Below are positions 1 to 7,920 of a stretch of 64,000 nucleotides of DNA, one piece after another. Position numbers and translations under genes: made by a program. Position 1 is the stretch's first letter; each line of letters opens with the position of its first letter. Origin of the DNA: DATCMU01 sp036563245 (GTDB lineage Bacteria > Pseudomonadota > Alphaproteobacteria > Rhizobiales > Devosiaceae); the NCBI GenBank assembly GCA_036563245.1, contig DATCMU010000047.1, positions 1-64,000 on the forward strand, given 5' to 3'. The notes below the pieces were generated by a model, which was given only the letters and a program-made list of their open reading frames with translations, did not search any database and was not told the DNA's origin.

Positions 1-59
1 AGGTCGAGTTCTTCCGCCGCCTCCGAGATGGTGCGGAAAGCGTCAGGCGATTTATCCAC
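1..59 (-). CDS. MerR-family transcriptional regulator, N-terminal fragment (cut by window edge)
   Basis: Only the first 19 or so codons are present. They read from a GTG at 57-59 on the minus strand, preceded by a GGAGG ribosome binding site at 66-70. The peptide starts DKSPDAFRTISEAAEELDL, which looks like the start of the winged-helix DNA-binding domain of the MerR-type gene that commonly follows ihfA in alphaproteobacteria. It lies 25 bases downstream of ihfA on the same strand, so the two are probably co-transcribed. The identification rests on position and this short N-terminus; the rest of the gene lies outside the window. Confidence 0.6.
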   Translation of the reverse strand, partial: MDKSPDAFRTISEAAEELD

Positions 60-84
60 GACTCGCCTCCCGGTTCAAACTGTC

Positions 85-396
85 TTATTTTACAGCACGA
101 ACCATAGATTTGTTGATCTTGGATTTCAACACGTTGCTGGGTTTGAACACCAGAACCTGACGCGGAAGGATGGGAACTTCCTCTCCGGTCTTGGGATTTC
201 GGCCGATGCGCTGATTCTTCGAGCGCACCTGAAAGGACCCGAAGGACGACAGTTTCACGTTGTCCCCGCTGACCAGAGCATCGCTGATCAGGTCGAGCAC
301 ACGCTCCACCAGTTCCGCAGATTCGGTCCTTGAAAGGCCAACGGCCTGATATACCGCCTCCGCGAGATCGGCCCGAGTTACCGTCTTGGCTGACAT
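85..396 (-). CDS. ihfA: Integration host factor subunit alpha
   Basis: This is one half of the IHF heterodimer, a DNA-bending nucleoid protein used in recombination, replication and sigma-54 promoters. The 103-residue product has the usual length and the DNABII signature: the LSSFGSFQVR strand, then GRNPKTGEEVPI, which carries the proline region that inserts into the minor groove. I start at the ATG at 394-396 because a GGGGGG-type ribosome binding site lies just upstream. An in-frame longer start adds 15 unlikely residues. It is the penultimate gene of the plsX-fabH cluster, with merR following. Confidence 0.95.
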   Translation of the reverse strand: MSAKTVTRADLAEAVYQAVGLSRTESAELVERVLDLISDALVSGDNVKLSSFGSFQVRSKNQRIGRNPKTGEEVPILPRQVLVFKPSNVLKSKINKSMVRAVK

Positions 397-523
397 CCAT
401 CCCCCCGATCGAACGATTTGGCACCGCGCAAGGCCGGGCACCCCAAGCCTTTGTTTATCCCCAATGGGTTAGATTAACTCCCGCTGCGCGCTGCGGTCAA
501 TGGCAGCCGGGAAGCAACGTCCG

Positions 524-1216
524 CTAGGACCGACAATCCACCTGGACAAGTGGAAACAGGTCTGCGACCGGGACGAACACAGCACCTATGCTCGAACGGG
601 CCTCCCGCGTGTCCCCGAAATCGTCAAGCCGGTATTCCGCCAGGCGGCGAAGGCCTTCAAGGGGCAGATGGACGCGCCCGGGATCGCCAACCAGAATGTG
701 CGCACCAAGGGCGCGATACCTGTCGAGCAGGGCCGCATTCCGCCTGGCCACCCTCGCCTCATAAAAGACATCGCCGGCCAGAACCACCTGCGCGTCGAAC
801 ACCTCCTGATTCAGGCCAAGGTCCTCGTGGCGAATATCAAGCGCGACCCGATTTGCGGCTGCATTCAGTTCGATCGCCGCCACGCCGTTGGCATCGCGCT
901 CCGCGGCGGTGACATGGTCGGCCCCCGCAAGCGCCGCCGCAATGGCCACAAGCCCGGCGCCAGCGCCGATATCGAGCACGGATTTGCCGCGCACAGCCTC
1001 GGGGTGATCGAGAACATGGCGTGCCAGGGCTATCCCGCCCGCCCACGGATAGGCCCAGTAGGGAGCGTCCGCGTCCCTGTCCAGAAACGCGTGCAGCCCG
1101 CTTCGGGGGTGAGCGGTATGGATAAGGACCTCGGGAACCAGCGGGACCGGCTGCAGGTGCAGGTTCGCGCGAATGAAAGCCGCGATTGCGGAATGCGTCG
1201 TCGGCGCTGCCTTCAC
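524..1216 (-). CDS. PrmA-like class I SAM-dependent methyltransferase
   Basis: This is a 230-residue protein with a Rossmann-type methyltransferase core. Motif I is VLDIGAGAG around residues 79-87, an acidic residue ends the second strand (AAERDANG), and an AGDVFYE segment sits at the motif IV position. The family includes ribosomal protein L11 methyltransferases and the lysine methyltransferases of electron transfer flavoprotein beta; the protein substrate here cannot be read from sequence. It starts with GTG 13 bases after the fabH stop and lies between fabH and ihfA, two genes that are often direct neighbours in related genomes. An ETF-beta-type lysine methyltransferase is my best guess, not an established call. 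Confidence 0.7.
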   Translation of the reverse strand: MKAAPTTHSAIAAFIRANLHLQPVPLVPEVLIHTAHPRSGLHAFLDRDADAPYWAYPWAGGIALARHVLDHPEAVRGKSVLDIGAGAGLVAIAAALAGADHVTAAERDANGVAAIELNAAANRVALDIRHEDLGLNQEVFDAQVVLAGDVFYEARVARRNAALLDRYRALGAHILVGDPGRVHLPLEGLRRLAEYRLDDFGDTREARSSIGAVFVPVADLFPLVQVDCRS

Positions 1217-1229
1217 TCCCGGCGCAGCC

Positions 1230-2201
1230 TCACCAGCGGATCAGCGACGCGCCCCAGGTGAAGCCGCCCCCCATGGCTTCGAGCATCACCAGGTCGCCCT
1301 TCTTGATCCGCCCCTCGGCGACGCCCGCGCTCAGGGCCAGCGGCACCGAGGCGGCAGAAGTATTGGCGTGCCGATCGACCGTCAGAATGACCTTTTCGGG
1401 CGCCACGTTGAGCTTCTTGCCGGCCGCCTCGATGATGCGCCGATTGGCCTGGTGGGGCACGAACCAGTCGAGATCGTCCACGGTATAGCCTGCCTTCTGG
1501 AGAACGCCTTCCACGACATCGGAAATCATGCCCACAGCGTGCTTGTAGACTTCGCGTCCCTCCATGTGGACGTGCCCCACCGTCATCGTCGAGGAAGGTC
1601 CGCCGTCGACGTAGAGCTTGCTCCAGTGCTGCCCGTCCGAACGCAGGCACGAGGCCAGCACGCCCCGGCCTCCGGCATCGCCCTCCTCCGCTTCGAGTAT
1701 GATGGCGCCCGCGCCATCGCCGAACAGGACGCAGGTCGTGCGATCGGTCCAGTCGAGAATGCGCGAGAAGGTCTCGGCACCGATTACGAGCACACGCTGC
1801 GCCAGTCCGTTCTTGATGTAGCTGTCGGCGGTCGCCACGGCATAGACGAAGCCCGAGCATACCGCCTGCAAATCGAAGGCGGCGCCGGAATGCAGGCCAA
1901 GCTTGTTCTGCACGATCGCGGCCGTCGCGGGAAAAGTCATGTCGGGTGTCGTGGTGGCGACGACGATGAGGTCGATGTCCCCGGCCTCGAGGCCCGCTGC
2001 GGCGAGGGCATTGCGCGCGGCGTTGACGGCGAGGTCCGACGTCAGTTCATCCTTGGCGGCGATGTGCCGCTGGCGAATTCCTGTCCGCTGCACGATCCAT
2101 TCATCGGACGTGTCGACCATGGTGGAGAGTTCATCGTTGGAAAGAACGCGCTCCGGCAGGTAACTGCCGACGCCACGCACGATCGATCTTTTACTGGTCA
2201 C
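1230..2201 (-). CDS. fabH: 3-oxoacyl-[acyl-carrier-protein] synthase III (KAS III)
   Basis: FabH condenses acetyl-CoA with malonyl-ACP to start type II fatty acid synthesis in the cytosol. The 323-residue protein has the thiolase fold and the complete catalytic triad: Cys115 in AVCSGFVYA, His250 in FVPHQANRR, and Asn280 in HANTSAAS. The GGGFTWGA motif lies near the C-terminus. The GTG start overlaps the plsX stop by four bases (GTGA), so the two genes are translationally coupled. This links phospholipid and fatty acid initiation, as in many bacteria. Confidence 0.97.
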   Translation of the reverse strand: MTSKRSIVRGVGSYLPERVLSNDELSTMVDTSDEWIVQRTGIRQRHIAAKDELTSDLAVNAARNALAAAGLEAGDIDLIVVATTTPDMTFPATAAIVQNKLGLHSGAAFDLQAVCSGFVYAVATADSYIKNGLAQRVLVIGAETFSRILDWTDRTTCVLFGDGAGAIILEAEEGDAGGRGVLASCLRSDGQHWSKLYVDGGPSSTMTVGHVHMEGREVYKHAVGMISDVVEGVLQKAGYTVDDLDWFVPHQANRRIIEAAGKKLNVAPEKVILTVDRHANTSAASVPLALSAGVAEGRIKKGDLVMLEAMGGGFTWGASLIRW

Positions 2202-3277
2202 GCCGGTTTTACCTCTGGCTCTGATTGTGGGGACTCGGCTTCCGCATGTACCTCGATGGGTCCAAAACGGGTAAGCCCCTCACCTATCTTTTCGATAAGC
2301 TGGCTGCGGGCCATGTCATAGGCCAGTCCCAGTGCGCTCTTGACGCCGATTTCATCGGTGCCGCCGTGGCTCTTAATGACAATTCCGTTCAACCCAAGGA
2401 AGATGCCGCCATTCACCGTACGCGGATCCATCTTCGAGCGCAGCGCCCTGAGCGCCTGCATGGCCAGCAGCGCGCCCAGTTGCGACAGCCAGTTTGCACT
2501 CAGGGCGGTGCGAAGATAGGTGCCGACCTGGCGCGCAGTCCCTTCCGCCGTCTTCAGGGCGATATTGCCGGTGAACCCTTCGGTCACCACCACGTCCACC
2601 GTACCCTTTCCGATGTCGTCGCCCTCGACGAAGCCGTGATAGAGATAGCCGGCTCCGCTATGCGCGGAAAGGATCTTGGCCGCGTCCTTGACCGAGTCGA
2701 GGCCCTTGACCTCCTCCACGCCGACATTGAGGAGCCCCACGGTGGGGTTGTCCTGGTCGAAGAGCGCCTTGGCAAGCGCTGCGCCGAGAATGGAGAAGTC
2801 GACCAGCTGCTTTGCATCGGCTCCGACGGTCGCGCCCACGTCCAGCACCACAATGTCGGAACGAAGCGTTGGCCAGATCGCGGCGATCGCCGGTCGCTCG
2901 ATACCCGCCATCGGCCGCAGGCAGAACGTGGCCATTGCCATCAGGGCGCCGGTGTTGCCCCCCGAAACCGCGACGTCGGCCTCGCCGTCCTTGACGGACT
3001 GCAGCGCGAACCACATCGAGGAGTTGCCGCGCCCCTTGCGCAGGGCCTGGCTCGGCTTGTCCTGCATCTGTATGGCGTTGTCGCAATGCCTTATTTCGCT
3101 GACCGGCTGCAGATTGGAGAACTCGGCCAAAAGCGGCTCGAGTTCGTCCTTGCGGCCATGAAAAAGGAAGTGAAGGTTCCGGCGTTCCTTCAGCGCAAGG
3201 CTTGCGCCGTGAAACACGACGCGCGGCCCGCGGTCGCCCCCCATGGCGTCGACGGAGATAGTGATGTTCCCGTTCAT
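2198..3277 (-). CDS. plsX: Phosphate acyltransferase PlsX
   Basis: PlsX converts acyl-ACP to acyl-phosphate, the acyl donor used by PlsY in the first step of phosphatidic acid synthesis. It is a peripheral inner-membrane enzyme. The 359-residue protein begins with the family signature DAMGGD at residues 10-15 and keeps the Gly-rich segments ALMAMATFCL, VGLLNVGVEE and VTEGFTGNIALK. It lies between the DUF177 gene and fabH, with a four-base overlap with fabH. The ribosome binding site is weak (GGCAGGCA before ATG). The last 20 or so residues, rich in Glu and Pro, are a variable tail. Confidence 0.96.
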   Translation of the reverse strand: MNGNITISVDAMGGDRGPRVVFHGASLALKERRNLHFLFHGRKDELEPLLAEFSNLQPVSEIRHCDNAIQMQDKPSQALRKGRGNSSMWFALQSVKDGEADVAVSGGNTGALMAMATFCLRPMAGIERPAIAAIWPTLRSDIVVLDVGATVGADAKQLVDFSILGAALAKALFDQDNPTVGLLNVGVEEVKGLDSVKDAAKILSAHSGAGYLYHGFVEGDDIGKGTVDVVVTEGFTGNIALKTAEGTARQVGTYLRTALSANWLSQLGALLAMQALRALRSKMDPRTVNGGIFLGLNGIVIKSHGGTDEIGVKSALGLAYDMARSQLIEKIGEGLTRFGPIEVHAEAESPQSEPEVKPA

Positions 3278-3377
3278 TGCCTGCCCGCAGTTCTGCCCCG
3301 ACGCTGCGGGGCCCGGTCACCTTAACCAATAGAATCCGGGGCGCAAGTCCCCGTTGAAGTCATTCAAAAAAGCCGGA

Positions 3378-3923
3378 TCAGAGCTTGTCCTTGAGGTGTT
3401 TGAGCATATCGAATGCGGAGGGTTTTTCCTCCGCTTCGTCGCCGAGAACCCCGGTCACGCTGGCACCGGGAGCGCGCGGATAGGGGTCGATTGCAAGCGC
3501 CAGCAACTCCACCAGCAAATCGGAAAGGTCGAGTTCATTGCCCTCGAAATAGTCCGGAATGTCGTCGGCTTCCAGATCGACAAAGACCTCGGCGCCCGGC
3601 TCGTGACGGATGGTATTGTCGCGTCCAGGCATGAATATCCGGTCGACAGGTTCGTCAATTTCCTGCCGAACCGGTTCGAAACTGACCACGCATGGCTGCA
3701 CGACGACCGCATGCAACCGGCCAAGCGCGCGAAGGCCACCGCGGAACGCAGCGACCGTGACGCTGGCGTGCAGCGAATCGACCGAGCTCACACCCAATTG
3801 CCGGGCCAGTTCGACCCGCTGTTCCTCGTTGGCCTCGACTTCGACGCTGCGCCCGGCCGGTGGCAACTCGTCGACGCGGATGCTGGCATCAAGCACCGCT
3901 GGCTCTCGACGGGGCCTGGTCAT
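3378..3923 (-). CDS. DUF177 (YceD-like) domain protein
   Basis: This is a 181-residue acidic protein of the YceD/DUF177 family. In many bacteria these proteins sit beside rpmF and plsX and have been linked to 23S rRNA maturation and lipid-synthesis gene clusters. No catalytic motif is visible. The family core is recognisable as the RLHAVVVQPCVVSFEPV stretch followed by acidic EADDIPDYFEGNELDLSDLL. I start at the ATG at 3921-3923, which overlaps the stop of the upstream chaperone gene by four bases; the longer open frame in this phase runs into that neighbour. No rpmF gene lies between it and plsX here. Confidence 0.88.
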   Translation of the reverse strand: MTRPRREPAVLDASIRVDELPPAGRSVEVEANEEQRVELARQLGVSSVDSLHASVTVAAFRGGLRALGRLHAVVVQPCVVSFEPVRQEIDEPVDRIFMPGRDNTIRHEPGAEVFVDLEADDIPDYFEGNELDLSDLLVELLALAIDPYPRAPGASVTGVLGDEAEEKPSAFDMLKHLKDKL

Positions 3924-4447
3924 GCCGGCGCTCCGAAGACGATCTCGCCGGCCATGATCGATGGCGCTGGCTGCTCGTCCAGTTCCCTGACCAGAGCAAG
4001 GACATATTCGGCCATCGCGTCGAGATGCTCCGGCGTTTCGCCCCCATAGACGTTTCGCACCAATGCGCCCTTGAGCGCGTCCATGTCGCCCGTGTCCAGC
4101 GCCTCGGACAGCTTGCCCAGAAAGCCGTAGAAGATGTTGCCCATGTTCCGGATGCGCTTGGGCACCGAAAGATCGCCGACGCCCATTTCCCGCAGCGACC
4201 GGTCCATATCGTGAAAGAAAAGGTCGAACAGGGCCTGGGTGAACAGGCGGCCCTCGCCGCGCTCCTTGCGCAGACGGCGAAAAACCAGCCCGATATGCAG
4301 GCTTATCATGTCGAAACGCCCGGTCAGCGTGTCGGGAACTTCCCACTCGGCATAGAAGACCGGCTGTCGGGATTGCGCCACAATGGCATTATAGACGGCA
4401 TGGACCGGGCCCGTCAGGCGGCTCTTGCGAAAGAACGGCAGGATCAT
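3920..4447 (-). CDS. Ubiquinol-cytochrome c chaperone family protein (CBP3-like)
   Basis: This 175-residue protein resembles the CBP3/ubiquinol-cytochrome c chaperone domain, known from mitochondria as an assembly factor for the bc1 complex. Visible features include VYNAIVAQSRQP near the start and the core FDMISLHIGLVFRRL, where helices of the fold are expected, then FHDMDRSLREMGVGDL and NIFYGFLGKLSEAL. I start at the Met of ILPFFRKS (4447). An in-frame Met at 4489 or 4507 would add 14 or 20 less conserved residues, and none of the three has a strong ribosome binding site. The gene is first in the DUF177-plsX-fabH series and divergent from bamE. Confidence 0.85.
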   Translation of the reverse strand: MILPFFRKSRLTGPVHAVYNAIVAQSRQPVFYAEWEVPDTLTGRFDMISLHIGLVFRRLRKERGEGRLFTQALFDLFFHDMDRSLREMGVGDLSVPKRIRNMGNIFYGFLGKLSEALDTGDMDALKGALVRNVYGGETPEHLDAMAEYVLALVRELDEQPAPSIMAGEIVFGAPA

Positions 4448-4600
4448 CTGGTGTGGACCCGTTGGTGGAAATTCATGGGTTACAAACATTGGCGTGCGAT
4501 GCTGCACTTGCCAGAACCGGTATTGGACGGCTACACATCTTCGCGGTCGACCGGCCCCGTTGCGTGCCTATAGTCGAGAGCTAACGGAGAAGTCAAATCG

Positions 4601-5068
4601 ATGCCGAAATCGGTGACTACACGACGCCCGATCCGAAGTGCAGCCTTCGCTGCCGTCGCTCTCTCGCTCGCCCTGGGGCTTGGCGGATGTGCCGGGGTCG
4701 GTGATTTCTCGTCCACGCGCACCCAAGGCTATGCGATCCCGGACGACGCCCTTGCCCAGATCCGCCCCGGTCAGAGCCAGGAACTTGTGCGTGTCGTGCT
4801 CGGATCTCCCGAGACGCAGAATACATTTGCCGACGAATCCGCCTGGTACTACGTCGAAACCAAGATTTCCGAGACCGCGTTCGGGATGACTTCCGTGCAG
4901 AGCAGGCGCGTTCTTGCCGTCTATTTCGACAAGAACAGCAAGGTCAAGGACAAGGCCCTGTATACGCTCAAGGATGGGAAGGTATTTGCCATCGAAACAC
5001 GGCGCACCCCCTCCTTCGGCCAGGACAAGACCTTCGTGGAATCGATCCTGAACTCGGTCGGTATCTGA
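4601..5068 (+). CDS. bamE: Outer membrane assembly lipoprotein BamE/SmpA-like
   Basis: BamE is the small lipoprotein of the BAM complex that inserts beta-barrel proteins into the outer membrane. The 155-residue protein has a basic N-terminus, a hydrophobic segment and a lipobox with Cys30 (LGLGGC-AG). After it come the SmpA/OmlA-domain landmarks: IRPGQSQELVRVVLGSPE, the SAWYYVET strand and a VYFDKNSKVKD turn. A GGAG site precedes the ATG. It is transcribed away from the ubiquinol-cytochrome chaperone gene, an arrangement I recall from other Hyphomicrobiales. Confidence 0.88.
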   Translation: MPKSVTTRRPIRSAAFAAVALSLALGLGGCAGVGDFSSTRTQGYAIPDDALAQIRPGQSQELVRVVLGSPETQNTFADESAWYYVETKISETAFGMTSVQSRRVLAVYFDKNSKVKDKALYTLKDGKVFAIETRRTPSFGQDKTFVESILNSVGI

Positions 5069-5099
5069 CGCCCGGTTGCCGCCAGTTGCTGACGTGAAC

Positions 5100-6302
5100 T
5101 CAGGCGGCGCTGCGGCGGCGCCTGGTGTCGGCCCATGCCAGAAGGCCAATTGCAGCCGTGGCAATGGGGATGGCCAGCACATTGATCGACTGCCAGCCGA
5201 TCGTTTGCAGAAGCAATCCGGAACTGATCGAGGCAACCGCCATGGTGCCAAAGACCAGTTGCTCGTTGATCGCCTGCACCCGCGCGGCCTCTTCGGGCCG
5301 ATAGGCGCCAGTCAGAAGCGTCGTCGACCCGATGAACCCGAAATTCCATCCCAGGCCCAGAAGCACCAGCGCCGCGTAGAAGTGCCAGGCGGTTATGCCG
5401 TTCAGCGAGGTCATCGCGCTGGCAAGAATCAACATCAGTCCGATGCCGGCAGTCACATGGGCGCCGAGCCGTCTGATAATGTAGCCGGTGACGAAACTCG
5501 GCGCGAACATGGCGACGATGTGCCACTGAATGGCATAGGTCGCGTCCTCGGTCGGCAGCCCGCATTCCACCACCATGGCCAGCGGGGCCGCGACCATCAC
5601 GAATGTCATCAGCGCATATGAGGCCATCGCGGAGAGAATTGGCACGAAGACCTCCGGAGTGCGCAGCAACTCGGCCGTATCCCTGCCCCTGAACTCGCCT
5701 GGCGCGGGCCGCGCCACCGGCGCGAGCCGGGTGAAGCCAAGCGCCGTCATGGCCGCGAAGGCCAATAGCGATATGACGAGGAACGAGCCCGAAAAGGTCG
5801 TGCCGGGCAGCACATTACGCGCATGATAGGCCAGTTGCGGCCCTACAAAGCCGGCAAGGACGCCGCCAAGCAGCACGAAAGAGATCGCCCTGGGCTTCAA
5901 TGCATCGGGTACGCTGTCAGCCGCCGCGAACCGGTACTGCTGTGCGAACGCGGCCGACGCACCGACGAAGGCAAGTGACAGGCAGAAGAACACGAAGCTG
6001 CCCGCCTGGACCGAGAACGCCGCACCAACCCCCGCAAGCAGCGCCAGGAACGAGCCGAACATGAAGCCGGCCCGGCGTCCCAGTCGGTAGATCACAAAGG
6101 TGGCCGGCCCCGCAGACAATGCCAGGCCCACGATCATCGAGGTGATCGGCACGGTCGCCAACTGGGGCGCAGGCGCCAGCGTCGCGCCGGTCAGTGCCCC
6201 CACCGCCATGACAATGGACTGGTTCGAGCCGCCGATGGCCTGGGTTAGCGAGAGCAGCGCGATATTGCGGGCCGCTTGGTTGCCGGCAACGCTATCGGAC
6301 AT
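5100..6302 (-). CDS. Major facilitator superfamily transporter
   Basis: This is a 400-residue integral membrane protein with about twelve hydrophobic segments. It has an MFS-type basic loop between helices 2 and 3 (YRLGRRAGFMFGS) and a second one between helices 8 and 9 (GYIIRRLGAHVTAG). The substrate cannot be inferred; the family includes drug and metabolite exporters. It is convergent with bamE, with 31 bases between the stops and no clear terminator. nusB lies 35 bases upstream of its start on the same strand, so it may be read as the last gene of the riboflavin operon. Confidence 0.85.
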   Translation of the reverse strand: MSDSVAGNQAARNIALLSLTQAIGGSNQSIVMAVGALTGATLAPAPQLATVPITSMIVGLALSAGPATFVIYRLGRRAGFMFGSFLALLAGVGAAFSVQAGSFVFFCLSLAFVGASAAFAQQYRFAAADSVPDALKPRAISFVLLGGVLAGFVGPQLAYHARNVLPGTTFSGSFLVISLLAFAAMTALGFTRLAPVARPAPGEFRGRDTAELLRTPEVFVPILSAMASYALMTFVMVAAPLAMVVECGLPTEDATYAIQWHIVAMFAPSFVTGYIIRRLGAHVTAGIGLMLILASAMTSLNGITAWHFYAALVLLGLGWNFGFIGSTTLLTGAYRPEEAARVQAINEQLVFGTMAVASISSGLLLQTIGWQSINVLAIPIATAAIGLLAWADTRRRRSAA

Positions 6303-6337
6303 CGTGTTCCGCCACTTCGCTCAGCATGCCGGCACCG

Positions 6338-6829
6338 CTAGATCCCCTCCTCGACGGCGCGAACCTGCCGGGCAATGGCATCGAGCACGCCGTTGACCAG
6401 GCCGGGCACGTCGTCGGAGAAGAAGGCCTTCGCCACGTCCACATACTCGGAAATCACCACCTTTGAAGGGATATCCGGCTTGCGGAGCAGTTCAAAGGTC
6501 CCGGCCCGCAATATCGCCCGAAGCGTCGCGTCGATCTTCGCCATGGGCCAGCCTCGGGCGAGCGCCTTGTCGACCATGGGATCGACGTCGAGCTGATAGG
6601 CGATCACGCCGGAAACGATCTGGCGGAAATAGTCCGCATCGGCGGGCAAGTATTGCTCGCCTTCGATCTCCTGCCCCAGGTTGTGGGTCATGAACTGGGC
6701 CAGCGTATCTTCGAGCGAGGCGTGGCCCACATCCATCTGATAGAGCGCCTGGACCGCGGCGAGTCGTGCCGCGCCGCGTTTGTTCGCGGGGCGGGTCTGG
6801 CGTTCGGCTGATTTTGGCTGTTCGGGCAT
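6338..6829 (-). CDS. nusB: Transcription antitermination factor NusB
   Basis: NusB binds boxA RNA together with S10 (NusE) and promotes antitermination in rRNA operons. The 163-residue protein has the all-helical NusB fold with an Arg-rich RNA-binding N-terminus (KRGAARLAAVQALYQMDVG) and the conserved DATLRAILRAGTFEL and PSKVVISEYVDVAKAF helices. The start codon lies one base after the ribH stop, so translation is likely coupled. Its place after ribH is common in proteobacteria. Confidence 0.96.
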   Translation of the reverse strand: MPEQPKSAERQTRPANKRGAARLAAVQALYQMDVGHASLEDTLAQFMTHNLGQEIEGEQYLPADADYFRQIVSGVIAYQLDVDPMVDKALARGWPMAKIDATLRAILRAGTFELLRKPDIPSKVVISEYVDVAKAFFSDDVPGLVNGVLDAIARQVRAVEEGI

Positions 6830-6830
6830 T

Positions 6831-7283
6831 TCAGGCGCCGAACTGGTCGCGCAGCGCGATCATGTCGAGGGCTGCCTGCGCGGCGGCGCCCCCCTTGTTC
6901 TTCTCGTTCACCCGGGCCCGTGCCCATGCCTGTGCATCGTTTTCGACGGTAAGGATGCCATTGCCGATCGGCACACCATAGCTCACCGAAATGTCCATCA
7001 GGGCGCGCGCGGATTCATGGGCGACGATATCGTAATGCGACGTCTCTCCCCGGATCACGCAGCCCAGGGCGACGAAACCGTCATAGGGCGTGCCATCAAC
7101 CTCTTCGGCGGCGATCAGGGCCATGGCGATGGCGGGGGGAATTTCAAGTGCGCCGGGGACCGAAACGCGGTCGACCTCGACGCCGGCGGATTCCAGGACC
7201 GCCAGGGCGCCGCGCACCAGCTCGTCCGAGATGTCCTTGTAGAAGCGTGCATCGACCACGAGAATGGAGGGCCGCTCGGCCAT
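6831..7283 (-). CDS. ribH: 6,7-dimethyl-8-ribityllumazine synthase
   Basis: RibH joins 5-amino-6-ribitylaminouracil and 3,4-dihydroxybutanone 4-phosphate, the penultimate step of riboflavin synthesis, in a pentameric or icosahedral assembly. The 150-residue product carries the substrate-binding loop SVPGALEIPPA, the phosphate-binding GCVIRGETSHYD with the catalytic His83, and PIGNGILTVEND. The start at 7283 follows an AAAGGA ribosome binding site, four bases after the ribE stop. It belongs to the glyA-nrdR-ribD-ribE-ribH-nusB operon. Confidence 0.97.
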   Translation of the reverse strand: MAERPSILVVDARFYKDISDELVRGALAVLESAGVEVDRVSVPGALEIPPAIAMALIAAEEVDGTPYDGFVALGCVIRGETSHYDIVAHESARALMDISVSYGVPIGNGILTVENDAQAWARARVNEKNKGGAAAQAALDMIALRDQFGA

Positions 7284-7287
7284 GACG

Positions 7288-7920
7288 TCAATCCTTTGTA
7301 TCCGGCGGCTTGGCTGAGCCGCCCTTTTCTGCCAGCCGCGCGGCGTATCGGGCCATCTGGTCGACCTCGATATTCACCGCGTCGCCAACCCCATAATCCG
7401 CCCAAGTGGTAACCGCAACCGTGTGCGGGATCAGATGGACGGTGAAATTGTCGCCTTCGACCTCGTTCACGGTCAGCGAGGTGCCATTCAGCGCGACCGA
7501 CCCCTTGCGCGCAATGAATTTCGACAGTTCAGGCGGAACTTCAAATTTCAGGCTCAACTGATCGCCAAAACTCGTCTTCTCGACCAGGTGCGCCAGCCCA
7601 TCGATATGACCGGAGACGAGATGCCCGCCCAGTTCGTCACCGATGCGCAAGGACCGTTCGAGATTGATGCGCCTGCCCTCACGCCATTCCCCCATGCGCG
7701 TCACTGCAAGTGTCTCGCGTCCGGCGAAAACTTCAAACCAGTTGCTGCCGTCGTCGCTGCCCTTCGCGGTGACCGTCAGGCAAATCCCCTCGCAGGCAAT
7801 CGATGCCCCGAGTTCGATGCTGTCGGCGGCGTAAGCGGTCGCGATCCGAAGCCGCCGCCCTTCCGCACCGTTCTCGATGCGCAGCAATCTCCCCACATCG
7901 GTGACGATTCCGGTGAACAT
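7288..7920 (-). CDS. ribE: Riboflavin synthase alpha chain
   Basis: This enzyme dismutates two lumazine molecules to riboflavin. The 210-residue protein has two lumazine-binding repeats: the first begins with the canonical MFTGIVTDVG and the second after GGHLVSGHIDGLAHL. The LNGTSLTVNEVEG segment belongs to the C-terminal barrel. Two adjacent ATG codons are possible. I chose the second (7918-7920) because the family nearly always starts MFTGIV and an AAAGGG site lies seven bases before it; the first would overlap the ribD stop as ATGA. Confidence 0.96.
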   Translation of the reverse strand: MFTGIVTDVGRLLRIENGAEGRRLRIATAYAADSIELGASIACEGICLTVTAKGSDDGSNWFEVFAGRETLAVTRMGEWREGRRINLERSLRIGDELGGHLVSGHIDGLAHLVEKTSFGDQLSLKFEVPPELSKFIARKGSVALNGTSLTVNEVEGDNFTVHLIPHTVAVTTWADYGVGDAVNIEVDQMARYAARLAEKGGSAKPPDTKD

